From Tretioscincus oriximinensis (taxonomy: Eukaryota; Chordata; Lepidosauria; Squamata; Gymnophthalmidae), in assembly GCA_022410635.1 (NCBI GenBank), contig JAJVDF010000507.1:413006-477005 (forward strand): DNA of 64,000 nucleotides, written 5' to 3'. A program made the translations under genes and the position numbers. The number at the start of each line of letters is the position of its first letter. Within the stretch, counting starts at the first letter, position 1. Under the pieces are notes generated by a model. That model was not told the DNA's origin and did no database searches. It saw nothing but the letters and a program-made list of their open reading frames with translations. This document shows, one piece after another, positions 1-10,769 of this stretch.

Positions 1-1194
1 AATGAATATTANTTATTTAATCCATTGTATTTGGAATATTTACATGTAGTGGAATAAATAAGTGACATCTGAATAGTGGCTTCAGCACTTTGTTTAAAGT
101 AATTAGAGACAGGGTTTTAGAGCAACTGACTGATTTCCAATAAAAAAACAGTTCTAGTTTGCCTTTGTATTTTAGCATCTTCTCTCAAAAGAAATCTATT
201 TAATAAAAACAAGAAGCTAGAAAATAGCTAACAGCGTATCATATAAAAGANCATTTCAGTATTCAGCCTTGAGTACAGATGCTATCTCAGCTTTTCAAAA
301 CCAGCTACATCAAAGTAGTATACAATTCGTATTTACATAAATCATGTCTATCAAATTGTTTGCTTTTAAAACAAGAAAATAGAATTAATTGCAAAGTGCT
401 ATGTAGGGAATTTGTTTTGTAGGGACAAACATTTAAAGTACTAGAATTTTTGTTAAAAGGGCAAATCTTAAATTAATGCATTTTCTTCCCATTAGGGTTA
501 AGTACACAGCCACATCTCTGTGGGGTGTTAATTGTGTCTCTTTGGCAGCATTCCTCCCAATAACAATTCACTGGAAGGGGTAGAAAGTAAGCCTAGTGTG
601 TGGAGAATTAGATATTCAGTGCCTAAGTGGCACCCAAGTAGGATTCTTTGCGGGATACGCCTTTGAAATTTGAACACAAAAGAACCTCAGAATAATCCAT
701 TACTGCGTTTTAAAGTCACAAATTTGCCTTCTCTTTCTCCATCTATTTGTACAGTCATGGGATCTAGAATGCTACATAAAATGCACTCTACCAAGAGAAT
801 ACATGCTTGTGTGTTTATATTATTTAAATTTTCTACTCTTCTGCCCAAATAACCCTTCAGGAAATGTGTAGAAATTGTCTACACTTTCCATTGACAATAA
901 ACATCAGTACTAAGATGAAATAATCCACATAAAACTAAAAACCATGAATTGTCTTAAAAGATAATGTTAAAAATGAAATCAAGTATATCCACTGAGCAGC
1001 AGAAAAAAATTCCCACTGCCTGGAAGAAATGAAGATAGGTAGCATTCTGAATTGAGTTTAGAAAAATAACCCTGTCTTTAATTAAAACTAACTTCCTTGA
1101 ATTCCACCTCAGTGCTCATGGGAATTTATTTTTAGAAGCCATCTTTTCAAACTAGAGAAGCATAGGGCTTTGCAACCTGATTTGGTAGAGCTAC
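1..1194. other. AT-rich stretch, no gene recognised
   Basis: Reading both strands I see only short frames (about 60 codons) in AT-rich sequence, with no domain, splice-flanked exon or known repeat signature. It may be intronic or intergenic unique DNA. Confidence 0.5.
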
Positions 1195-1690
1195 TCCAGA
1201 TTCTGGTATAAGCAGAACTCCCACTATACCCACAAAATAGTTCATTTCAACCTTCCAGGACATTCTATCTCAGACCTCAGGACTGCCGTCCTTGAACAAA
1301 GAAACTACAAAGAAAGATTTGAAAGAGAAGCAGCAGAACCTGAATACATTCATAAGTTCCAAGCCATCAACAAAGGACTTAACAGAGATAATGGATTCCT
1401 GGCCAAAATTGATTGATTCTCTAGCAAACATCGCCTCTTGTTGCCCCAGGGACTTTTTCACATGAGAGGATTAGTTTCTGCTATTTACCTGTTTTTCTAA
1501 CCTGCAATTCATCACCTTATTACAGTTGCATATGCTTTGTCTTCNCGCATACACAGTTTCCTATAAATACCTGACATTACTCCCTCAGCATCTGAAGTAG
1601 ACATGTCTATGAAAGCTTATGCCACCCACTTTTCTCAAGTTAGTCTCAAAGTGCTGCTAGCTCCTTTGCTGGACACAAAATAGTTGGCTA
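1195..1690 (+). mobile_element. Penelope-like element: C-terminal coding relic plus terminal repeat
   Basis: A frame open from about 1222 to the TGA at 1414-1416 reads ...HFNLPGHSISDL... then a charged helix ending GFLAKID-stop. The HFN-PGHS motif is characteristic of the segment just after the GIY-YIG endonuclease in Penelope-like retroelements. About 170 bp further on, at 1588-1680 and in the same orientation, lies the dispersed repeat seen many times in this window (GCATCTGAA, GTAGACATGTCTAT, GAAAGCTTATGCC). This order, coding end followed by terminal repeat, is what is expected of a PLE with its pseudo-LTR. The hammerhead-like core in this copy lacks three bases between CTGAA and stem II. 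The reverse transcriptase part is absent, so this is a 5'-truncated relic. Confidence 0.7.
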
Positions 1691-3440
1691 AGATGCTGAG
1701 GAACTCAAAGAAGGCGTTGCCAGGCCCCAACTGCCATTGAACTGTGTAACCAACCCTACAATTTGGAAACAGTTTGGCATTAGTCTCTGATGGCAAAAGT
1801 GACCATAAGAAGTTGGAACATTGCCAATGAAAAAAAAACATGGTAGTTCAAAATGAACCAAGTAAATCCATATTGGATTTTCTCCTGGGCAAGCCAAGAC
1901 TTGTGCCAGGCTTAAGAAAAAATACTTTTCTCACCTTCCTGGAAAGAAAGCTTTTTGATGGGATTAATTAAAGGGCAGAAGCCTTAAGTACTGCAAACTG
2001 GTGAGACACCTTGAACTGCTTTTGAAAAGAATGGCTATTTTAAAGAATAAAGATAGCCTAGAAGTTTGATTCTGCATCTATTGATGGCAGAATGTGCTGT
2101 ATTATTTGGCATTCTCTGTAAGGATATTTCTGTTCAAACTGCAACTAGGTGCCAGAGACAAGTTTTGACTCAAGAGGAGTCCCCTTTGTCCTCTGCTTTC
2201 ACACATTTGGAGAATAGTTGATGGCATTAGTTTGCTGCAGGCTTATCATTGTTCTCCTGGCTTGGCTAGCTTGATTAGATTATCTTCTGCTTACCCCTGT
2301 TTCAGTTATATATCTGAATTGTGATTCAGTAAAATCAGAATTTTACTAAGGTGTGGAAGTGACCTCTTTCACACAAATGCCCATTCCTCCGCTGACTCCC
2401 AGTAACCAATAATTTTCAAAGGAGCATAGTTCAAATGATCCAATCACAAAGATTCATTTTGGATCCCAATTTTGCATACCAGAAGGTATAAAAACTCAGG
2501 TTTGATCCAGCCAATGTATAGAAAGAAGATGCTGATGATGGAGAAGTTGGAGGAGAAGAAGTGAGAGGTCTTATAAGAACTTCACAGAGAACTGAAGCAT
2601 AGCTTTTCAGAAGACCTTTACCTTGCTGAGCTAAATCACTTTTTCACCTTGTCCTTTCTGCCACCTGGCAGAAGGCTGTGCATTTTGGGAAGATTGTGGA
2701 GTGGTCCACTCTCCCATTCTCTCCTATTGACTTCTGAGCTTAGTCTGGCCTCTGCGCAGGTAGAAATCTGAGAGATGACTTCTCTCATCATTTTCATTCC
2801 TAATCTGCGGAAAACCTATCCCTGGAGGAAGACTGTGAGGGTGAGAAACCATCTTCTGTTAATTTTGTTATTTTTATTAGCAAGAATAGAACTTTTGAGG
2901 GTGGATTGCAGAATTAGATTGGGAGGTGGGCATCGTTAACATACAGATGGAGAAATGTTAAGTTGGGCGGTGGGCCTCAAACAACGCGAGAACCTGGGAT
3001 GCAAAGCTAAGATAGGCATCTATTAAGGGCCCTTGTTAGCTTACAGCACATACACATACCAGGGAGACCAAAAACTCTGATGATCAGTTCCATATCCAAG
3101 ATGGAGGCCATATCTTCACAAGTAGACACACCATCAATGGAAGAAGCACTACTGAAAAAATACACACCCTCGACTTTGGAGTAAGGAGGTGTCATAGAAT
3201 GGAAATTTCAGGAAGAAACTACCTTGCAAAGGAAGTGTCACTTCTGGTAAANTGCCATGAGATAGTGCTGCCACCAGATTGAAGACAAGGTGACTGGAAA
3301 CATCTTTGACTACAAAGACATCTACAACCATAAATAGCGATGCAAGTGTGATGAGTTCATTCATAGAGACCAAAAAGAACAGAAATTTGCATAAGCTAGA
3401 GAAAATCAAGGAAGATGTAGAGGAAGAAGTTAGAGGAAGA
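1691..3440. other. No gene recognised; possible promoter or LTR-like block near 2400-2500
   Basis: No protein domain or known repeat is recognised. Two CCAAT motifs (2406-2410, 2440-2444) lie upstream of TATAAAAA at 2487-2494, a spacing typical of an LTR U3 or a core promoter. I could not find matching inverted termini or a poly-A signal to call an LTR. The stretch separates two fragments of the same PLE terminal repeat. Confidence 0.3.
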
Positions 3441-3545
3441 ATTAGATATGTCTACAAAAGCTCCTGCCACCTTTCTTCTGTTAGCCCTTTTGCTGGACTG
3501 GATTCTGAATGAAGACTAATGCAGCTATTTCTCTGAAATAGAGGG
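3441..3545 (+). mobile_element. Fragment of PLE terminal repeat (sense)
   Basis: Matches the dispersed repeat: TATGTCTACAAAAGC, TGCCACC, TTCTGTTAG, CCCTTTTGCTGGA, ending GCAGCTATTTCTCTGAAATA. That end is also shared by the copy ending at 19838. The 5' half of the hammerhead-like core is lost. Confidence 0.6.
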
Positions 3546-4360
3546 ATTCAGTACATCAACATTTGACATAGCTGCTGTGATGAGGTAAGGTCAATTTTGT
3601 CCTGAATGAGGATTCCCAAGGATGTCTACATGTGGATTTTGTTCATATTTGAGACTGTAGAAAATAGTTTTAATTAGTATGACTGACTTGACTTTTACAA
3701 AAGGAGAAGATCATAAAGGAAGAAAATGGTACTGCTTTTCAAAGCTATTTAGATCTAGGAATAAAATGAATGAATAACATGAGCGCTAAAACAAATTATA
3801 GTGTCAGACAAAGGATTTGCATAGCATTACTGGAGAAATCAACAAGAACAAAATGCAAGTTCTGGTGCATTTGCTCATTAAGCAAAATTAGATTGGAGCT
3901 GTATCCTGGGGTGGCATTAAATTTCTGTGAAAAAAGCCTGCCAATATCCAGCTGAATCTTTAGTCTNCAGCTGTCCATGATGCCCTACAGTGATAAATGA
4001 ATAGTGGGGTGTTAAATTGGAAGTGCAGAAAATGGCAGACATCAAAAACAATAGATAGACTGGGGGGGATTCTTTATAATAGAGATCTTGGAGTAAAAAG
4101 ACTGCAGCTTTTTCTGAGTAATTGCCAAAGACTGCTGCAGCTATGTTTGATAATGCACAAATATTGTGAATCAACCAACTTTATTTTAGCGGCTGTAAAA
4201 TTATTTTCTTCCTCTTCTCTCTCTTTTTACATTTAACATTTGAACTTTATTTATGGCCAAAAAACCCTGTTTATAGGCAAACTTTTATAGGCAATATTCT
4301 TGAAATACCATTTGCAGAGTATCAAGAACAGCTGAAGATTTTGCTTTCTTCTGTTTCAGA
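3546..4360. other. No gene recognised
   Basis: AT-rich sequence with only short frames. I see no domain or repeat family here. Confidence 0.4.
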
Positions 4361-4364
4361 TTGC

Positions 4365-4457
4365 CCAGGTGCAATTGGTGGACTACTGTGTGAGGCAGAA
4401 TGCAGGACCAGATGGGATTTGGCCCGATTCAGCAAGGCTCCTTCTTATGTTATTTAA
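4365..4457 (+). mobile_element. CR1 LINE 3' end fragment
   Basis: The block GTGTGAGGCAGAATGC followed by GACCAGATGGG, ATTCAGCAAGG and CTTCTTATGTT is the reverse complement of the starts of the CR1 copies at 5943, 13073 and 34106. It is the CR1 3' untranslated tail with its TTCTTATG terminal repeat, here in sense on the plus strand. Only about 90 bp remain. Confidence 0.75.
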
Positions 4458-4705
4458 ATGTTTTATTTGAGGACTGTAGCAAGTATCACTTTCCTAAGCT
4501 ATCTCATGATTTTCAGCTCTTCCCAGTCTCCCTTGCATTGGATATTATGGCAAAATTTGTGCCGAATAGTGCATACTAACCTCCAGACCAGTTTTTTCTT
4601 TTATCTCTTGAAAGCCTTTGGATGTCTAATATATTTTTCTTGACCAAGAATTAACATAGTTCCTGTCATGAAAAATGGAATAGCATACGCATGGGGTGGG
4701 TTGCA

Positions 4706-5200
4706 TATAGAATCATATAATTAGAAGGGCTGTTTTGGGTCATCGGATCCCACCCCATGCTCAATGCAGGGTTCACTAAACCATCCCAGATTGTGGAAGA
4801 AACAACTTACTAAAGAAACACTCCATTAGCCAATAAGATTTATTTGCATGCATTGAGAGATAAAATTCAGGATATGAAAGATTTTACTCTAACTCTCTAG
4901 ATTAGATTGTCAAATCATGAGGAGAATGGCAAATATTTTCCATCAGTACATTTACTTAGTTCCCTATTTTGCTAAATTACATGAGAAAGGGAAAAGGAAA
5001 TCAGAAATAATTTCCTCAGGTGCCAGCTAATATTCAAGCCTAAAAGCAAGCATAGGGCTGTCCAGCCTCTGTTTGAAGACTTCCAGTGAAGAGGAACTCA
5101 CCACCTCCTGTGGCAATCTGTTCCACTGATTCATCATCCTTAATCTAAATCTACTTTCTTACAGTTTCCTCTCATTATTTCTAGTCATCCACATACGAAA
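4706..5200 (-). mobile_element. CR1-like LINE 3' region (second subfamily), interrupted
   Basis: Two recognisable segments lie in order: 4706-4795 (AGAATCATATAATTAGAAGG, then GGGTCATCGGATCCCACCCC) and 5040-5200 (GGGCTGTCCAGCCTCTGTTT, then CACCACCTCCTGTGGCAATC). This is the minus-strand end of a CR1 subfamily with an ATTCTATG-type tail, different from the TTCTTATG-tailed copies. The sequence between 4796 and 5039 does not fit and may be a later insertion. Confidence 0.6.
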
Positions 5201-5204
5201 GTAG

Positions 5205-5330
5205 ACAATTTCAGAGAAATAGCTGTGTTAGACTAGTAGAAAGTCCAGCAAAGGAGCTAGCAGCACTTTGAGACTAACTTGAAAAAAGTGGGAGGCATAA
5301 GCTTTCATAGACACGTCTACTTTTAGCTCC
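5205..5330 (-). mobile_element. PLE terminal repeat copy
   Basis: Begins TTTCAGAGAAATAGCTGTGT and continues GTCCAGCAAAGGAGC, CACTTTGAGACTAAC, GGCATAAGCTTTCATAGAC. Its sense strand, judged from the copy at 1588-1680, is minus. Stem II is retained with a G-U wobble (GTAGAC/GTCTAT) but CUGANGA is lost. Confidence 0.65.
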
Positions 5331-5940
5331 TTTATAAGAAAGTAGATGCATTCTGAAATCTTTTAAAACAGTTTTGCTCCTTTGTGTATTTTGGAAATTT
5401 GACTGGTAATACTGTTTGCTCCATTAGAAGGAGTACATTCTACAATCCTCAGACATAAGAATTAGAGAAACAGAATGGAAGAAACTTTTCAGATGCTAAG
5501 CAGCAAGGAACAATTATTGTGACAGGAGGAAAACTGCTAAGAGAATTCTGAAAGAAAATTGAGTTTTTTTGAAGCTTTTAAAAAGATGGAGGACAGGGTG
5601 TGTAGAAAGGATCTGGGAGCCTGGCTTGATTGTGGGTGAAAAGGAGAACAATCAAGCAGGCTGAAGGCTTGGCTTTTGCAGCCAGAGTAAAAGAGAAGTT
5701 TAGTTTGCCTCTAGGTAAAATAATCACTCAGATAAAAGACTTCAAGAGAGATGGTTTAAATGCTGGAAGGGAGATAGCAAAAAAGACCTCACTTCCTTTT
5801 TGCAAGCTCCTTTTAAAAACTCCCTCCCAGGTGGAGTTACAGGCAGTCAGCTGGTACCTAATTTCTCCAAGGTTTCCTCTTGCTTCTGTAAACATCTTGT
5901 CCTCAGCCCATGCAGAGGTATCAGGGCCAAGGATCCCACA
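5331..5940. other. No gene recognised
   Basis: A 108-codon plus-strand frame at 5630-5956 runs into the neighbouring CR1 copy and has no recognisable domain. I read it as chance or repeat-derived. Confidence 0.4.
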
Positions 5941-5942
5941 GT

Positions 5943-6400
5943 TCATAAGAACATAAGAAGAGCCATACTAGATCAGGCCAGAGCCCATCTAGTCCAGCAT
6001 TCTGTGTCACGCAGAGGCCCACCAGATGCACCAGAGGAAAACAAAATATGCACCTTCTCATGACTCCCTGCAAATGGCATTTCAGGAGGCAGCATCCAGA
6101 CATCCATACGAGTACCCATTTGTCCATAAACCTGTCTAGTCCTGTCTTGAAGCTATCCAAACTGTTAGCTACCACTACCTCTTCAGGAAGTAAATTCCAC
6201 AGGCCNATGAACCTCTGGGTGAAAAAATACTTTCCTTTGTTCCATGGTCCACCTTCCCCACTTCTTTTACTACCACCTACACATTTCCTACCACCCCACC
6301 CTCCTAGGTCTGAGTACAAAGGAATGGTCCCCTTGCTTCTTGTGCTACTTGCAAGTATCAACAACAAGTAAAAAAAGCCCCCAAGCAAAAGGCTTCAACC
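5943..6400 (-). mobile_element. CR1 LINE, C-terminal coding end plus 3' tail
   Basis: The minus strand encodes a decayed version of the CR1 ORF2 C-terminus: KGKYFFTQR, LWNLLPEEVVVANSLDSFK, TGLDRFMD. The 3' UTR and the reverse of (TTCTTATG) follow at 5943-5960. The frame is interrupted by one N and several divergent stretches. This is the usual 5'-truncated form of CR1, with the end upstream of about 6400 lost. Confidence 0.8.
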
Positions 6401-6430
6401 TTTTTATATCTTTTCTCCAGCTCTTGTTTG

Positions 6431-7062
6431 TGTTAGAAATTATTCCTTTTCTCGTTGGATAGATAAAGGGAGACTTGATTTCTCAGCATAAACTTTATTG
6501 AAGGAGATAACTCTCAAAGTTATTTTGGACTTTAACAGGATAACTTGTTAACAGGTGGTAGTAAAAGAACTTGTGGGAACCCGGAATAGGGCCTTCTCTG
6601 TGGCAGCCCCCATACTATGGAATAGTCTCCCCCTTGAGGTGCGTCAATCACCATCGCTGTGCACTTTCAGAAAATGCTTAAAGACGCACCTCTTTGGCCT
6701 GGCCTTTGGCTAGAAAACTACTCTCTCCTCCCCATTTTTAGAAAAGGCTGTTTTTAATGTGTTAAATTGATGGTTTTATTGTTAACCACCCTGAGGCCTA
6801 CGAGTATAGGGCGGTATAAAAATGTAAATAAATAAATAAATAAACTTCAGGAGTTATAAAAGGACTAAAGAACTAAAGCGGGGAGTAATGGTATGCAGCA
6901 GCTTATATAGAGATTGAAACGTTCCACCCAACATTGAGGGATTGACCAATCAGATAGACTTATAATTTGCCACCTAAGGGTAAACCGGTGGGAAGATGAT
7001 CTAAAGTGAGGGAAGTGAAAGTAAAAACAAAAATGCAAACTACAGCAGAGAATATCCTAACA
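6431..7062 (-). mobile_element. Solo LTR, split by an L2 insertion
   Basis: The block starts TGTTAG (6431-6436) and ends CTAACA (7057-7062), a perfect 6-bp inverted pair. It is flanked by GTTTG (6426-6430) and ATTTG (7063-7067), consistent with a 5-bp target-site duplication with one change. Reading the minus strand gives CTATATAAGC as TATA box (6901-6910) and AATAAA (6494-6499) as poly-A signal, in that order, as expected for U3-R-U5. A CCAAT motif lies upstream in U3. An L2 fragment sits inside R; without it the LTR is about 360 bp. No internal retroelement sequence remains, so it is probably a solo LTR. Family not determined. Confidence 0.65.
6573..6842 (+). mobile_element. L2 LINE 3' end inserted in the LTR
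   Basis: The first 140 bp encode the L2 C-terminus (GTRNRAFSVAAPILWNSLP, LEVRQSPSLCTFRKCLK, THLFGLAFG-stop), which aligns with the end of the intact L2 at 24.5-25.8 kb. The 3' UTR follows with CCACCCTGAGGCCTACGAGT and an AAATAAATAAATAAA tail. AACTT at 6568-6572 is repeated at 6843-6847, giving a plausible target-site duplication. The copy is heavily 5'-truncated but has an uninterrupted C-terminal frame, so it is fairly young. Confidence 0.85.
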
Positions 7063-9690
7063 ATTTGAAGCCTGATTGGCNCTTATTCCATCCTCGCTCC
7101 CCCTCCCACTCTGAGAAGAGAAAAGCCATGTCTCTCCCTAGGCTGCTCTTCCCTCTCCCTTTGGGAAACCTTAGAACTAAAAACATAGAAGATGGATGTT
7201 CTGCCCAAGATGGACACCATAACTAATTATCAGGAAAAGAAGGTCTTTCAAACTAAGCTGGACACAACTAATTTTTTATTCCAGCTTCACTACCCTTCTG
7301 GAGACCACTGCATGTTCTTCAAGGGGCACATTCTCTAAGGTTAAAAGCCATTTACCCTTGATCATACACTGATGTATTCAGATTGTGTATTATTACCATC
7401 AAAGTCTCATCAGACAGCATTTAAATTTGGAGAAGCAGAGCTATATAATAACAAATGCCTGTGGCAGAATATTTTATTCAGTCAAGTCAAATATGGAAGA
7501 CGAAAAAAAGACATGACATGGTTTATTGTGACATGGTTTATTGCCCAACTTGTTTGCTTTCTGAATTTTACCCTAGTGCAATGAACTTTGTGGCATAACA
7601 GGGAGAAACTGTGTGTCGATTGGCTAAAAATAATCATGAGGCAAATATGCTTGGCTTGGAAATGGAGCAGATTTGCTTCTCTTTTCAACTTATTAGCAGT
7701 AATTATAATTTTACACAGTGTTTGCATATGCAATGCTACAGTGTCTGCTGTAGCATTGCATCCCATTAATTTCAAAGAGAATCATCAAAGATTGTTCTTT
7801 TTAAATGAAATTTATGGAACATTTTCAACAGCTCTATCAAACTACAGTATTATGACGATTTAAACTAAATTNCATTTTGTATGGAGAAGAGGCAACTGTG
7901 TGTGTGGGAACCTACAGCTAAGTGTGGCTCAGGTACAGAGAATTTTTTTACATTATATACAACACAGTATAAAACAGATTCACAAAACTGAACATAATAA
8001 AATAAAACACCAAGAGATCAGAGAAGCTCTTTCTGTTTTAGGGCTTACTCTTGGTTTGCCATTTGCAAATTAATATCATAATCCATGGATAGGCTTGCTA
8101 TAGTCTTTAGGTGGCAGGTCCCTATTCTAGGATTTAATCTAGCATAAAAGTAGAAAAAACCCATAAGGTATTAGAACAACACAGGGACATGTAGTAAAAT
8201 GTGAAAGAAAAACTATAAGTTAATTTAAACAAAGGATAGAATATCACTGTCAGGATGGACCACTTTTTTCCGAGCTATCTGAACACCACTCCTAAATAAT
8301 ATCATTTAGACAGAAAACTATTCAAGAGCATTAAAACAGAGTGAGGAAAGTATTTAAGCTGTAGCCCCGCTAACAAAAGTGGGAGGCACATGGAGATAGG
8401 TGACACAGAGGAAGAAGCCTGCCCCTCCCATCAGACATCTTCTAGTCTGAATATATAGCAACTAAGGTTGTTTGCTGCACTTAGCTTGTTAAAACTGTAT
8501 TAGTAACTCTGGATAATTAAGACAACATTTGGGTGCAGCTGTGGAACAGATGAGAAAACGAGATTCACATGGTGCCATCTCAAGAAGCATATTACCCAAT
8601 GAAGATCTGAAGAATCAGAATCTCCTTGTTTGATTAAGAACTCTATTTTGCCCAGAACAAAAATATTGCTCAAAGTGACTGATGGTATCACAAAAAAATT
8701 ACACAAGTCATCATCATAGCATATGAGGCATACAATCAATAATTCATTAAACACATTTTTTACAATATGAGTGTTTCAGAAATTGAATAAATATAAATAG
8801 ATAATGTATTTGGGGAGCTCTTTCTGCAAAGTAGAATGATCCATCTATTTGGCTTGACCAAGAGGACAGATTTACATGTAGCATGAATGGAGTGCAAAAT
8901 GTAAACACTGCTGCCTACAGCAGTCCTCCAATGGATCACTTTACTTCCCTCCTTTTTTAAGCATTGACCAGCAAACTACACATATCTGTCTAAATTCCCC
9001 ATGCCACATGCTATCTTATTTTTGCTCTAATAGTGGTCTTTATAATTTCCCAGAAATTATCATCAATAAATGATTGGGATAGAAACTCAACACAGTGTTA
9101 CGCTAATAATCTGGTTGGATTGAAATACCTAGTCATTTTGGACAACCATAATGAAGGAGACAACAGTAGGATTTTGCCGGTTTCAGAAGTGAAATACTAT
9201 GTTAATTGCTTCTGTCAAACCTCCTTCCTTTGCTCTTATAAATCTTCATAATGTTTCATCTTAAAAGTCCTATGGGAGCTTCTCTTTTCTTTCTAGATTA
9301 GCACTAACAGTTTGCCAAGACACTCAGTAAGAACTCTGCAGCCAATTTTATGTAAATCTCTCTGGAATTGCCATCTGGCTTGGTATGTTACCATTCTTCA
9401 TAGCGTTCACAATAGCTTCTTTCTCACTATTGGTTTGCTAAGCTCTCACACTGAAGTAGATTGTGTTAAATCAAGTGTGTAGTACAAAACAAGGCAAATT
9501 TCAACTACAATCCCATTTGCAGTGTGGAATGAAGCCAATTTTGTGGCAGATACAGTAATGACTTTTCATTAGTTTCCTCTAGGTAGTTGCTAAGGATCAA
9601 ACTCATGATCCTCTTGCTTTCAAGACATTATTATACCACTATCTTATTGTCATAAGTATATGATATGTATATAAATATATAGTTAAGTAT
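7063..9690. other. No gene recognised; one short perfect hairpin
   Basis: About 2.6 kb of AT-rich DNA with only short frames. I see no domain or repeat. A 14-bp perfect stem with a 6-nt loop lies at 7728-7761 and is listed separately. Confidence 0.4.
7728..7761. repeat. Short perfect inverted repeat (14-bp stem, 6-nt loop)
   Basis: ATGCAATGCTACAG at 7728-7741 pairs exactly with CTGTAGCATTGCAT at 7748-7761 around the loop TGTCTG. It is too short for a miRNA precursor, and no function is inferred. Confidence 0.6.
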
Positions 9691-9696
9691 TTTGAC

Positions 9697-10030
9697 TGTT
9701 AGCAAAAGCTGCTGATGTTTTGGAGGGAAAACCTCTGATTTTTTAATGTAACCAATGACTGAGCTGTATTTTGAGCGGGAAAAGCAGGAACCCAGTAATT
9801 TGACTGATTGGAGGGAAAACCTCTGACTTTTGAATGTAACCAATGACTGAGCTGTATTTTGAGTGGGAAAAGCAGGAACCCAGTAATTGGTTGAAACACT
9901 GAATAAATATAGCTGCTCTGGCAGCAGGCAGTCATTGCAGACCTGACTAAGGGCCACCTTAGAGCTGAATAAACTACTTTTAGAGCTGAATCACTTGTCT
10001 GGCTGGTATTTTCAGTATCAGGGGCTCACA
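9697..10030 (+). mobile_element. LTR-like block with duplicated U3 segment
   Basis: Begins TGTTAGC and ends GCTCACA (6 of 7 bases inverted). An alternative 3' end is at TATCA just before. It contains an 88-bp tandem duplication starting at 9722 and 9810, like retroviral U3 enhancer repeats. AATAAATATAGC at 9902-9913 can act as a TATA-type box, and GAATAAAC near 9967 as a poly-A signal with about 60 bp of U5. I found no matching target-site duplication and no coding sequence beside it. Probably a solo LTR of an endogenous retrovirus or gypsy-like element; the class is undetermined. Confidence 0.5.
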
Positions 10031-10765
10031 CTTATAGCTATTCCCATCATAAAATGGAAAATATAGGCAACATCCTATGAAGGATGCAGAGATTACACAC
10101 TTCTTTCAGTGCTCACTTTGGCTTATGTATAGTCCAGTATAGCAAGGAATTCAAAGATCTTGCTTCCAGGGCCGTGTTTTGGGTATATGATCCCCACAAA
10201 TTTTTACACCCCCACACCTTCCCAGAGGGGTCAAATAGGTGGAGACAGAGAAAGTCCAGGCAGAGTCAGGAGGTCAAGGAGGTGGTGTTGGTCAGGTAGA
10301 CAGAGCAAGCAGCATTTTTATTCAAACTATTTAACCACACTGGAATTTAAATCTAGCTTCAACCCATATTAGGTTGAATATCTATGATGAGCTGCACACA
10401 AATGAAGCAAAGGAAAAGATGGTGTCCTCTATTTTTTGTCCTCTGTCCTGCTGCTCCATCTCTAGTATAAGTTTCTTTGATACTATTGGGTATGCGGTAA
10501 TCACAAAAGAGTTGTGTTCTATTTGCATTTTAATGCTGCATGCTGTACGGATTCAAATTAAAATATTCCATTAGGACAATAAGGTCTTAAAATATAATGT
10601 ATTTGAGAAATTTGTATTTTATTTTGATGTGACTTCTGAATCCACATTGTGAAGCAACTCCACAAAGTCACTCTATAACACTACTGTGGTTAAAAAATTC
10701 TAGTCACCTGAAATTCATATAATGATTTATGAAAGTTGAAATAGAAAAAGAATTCAAAGTCTCTT
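10031..10765. other. No gene recognised
   Basis: Short overlapping frames only. A GC-richer patch at 10190-10300 (CCCCCACACCTTCCCAGAGG) resembles the edge of an unidentified repeat. Confidence 0.35.
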
Positions 10766-10769
10766 AGCT

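Noticed and set aside
2406..2494. Promoter with two CCAAT motifs and TATAAAAA
   Set aside because: No downstream gene or LTR termini could be found; kept only as a low-confidence note.
7728..7761. miRNA precursor
   Set aside because: The stem is only 14 bp, much shorter than a miRNA hairpin.
9631..9957. 108- and 78-codon minus frames with an internal repeat
   Set aside because: Both frames simply read the 88-bp tandem duplication of an LTR-like block.
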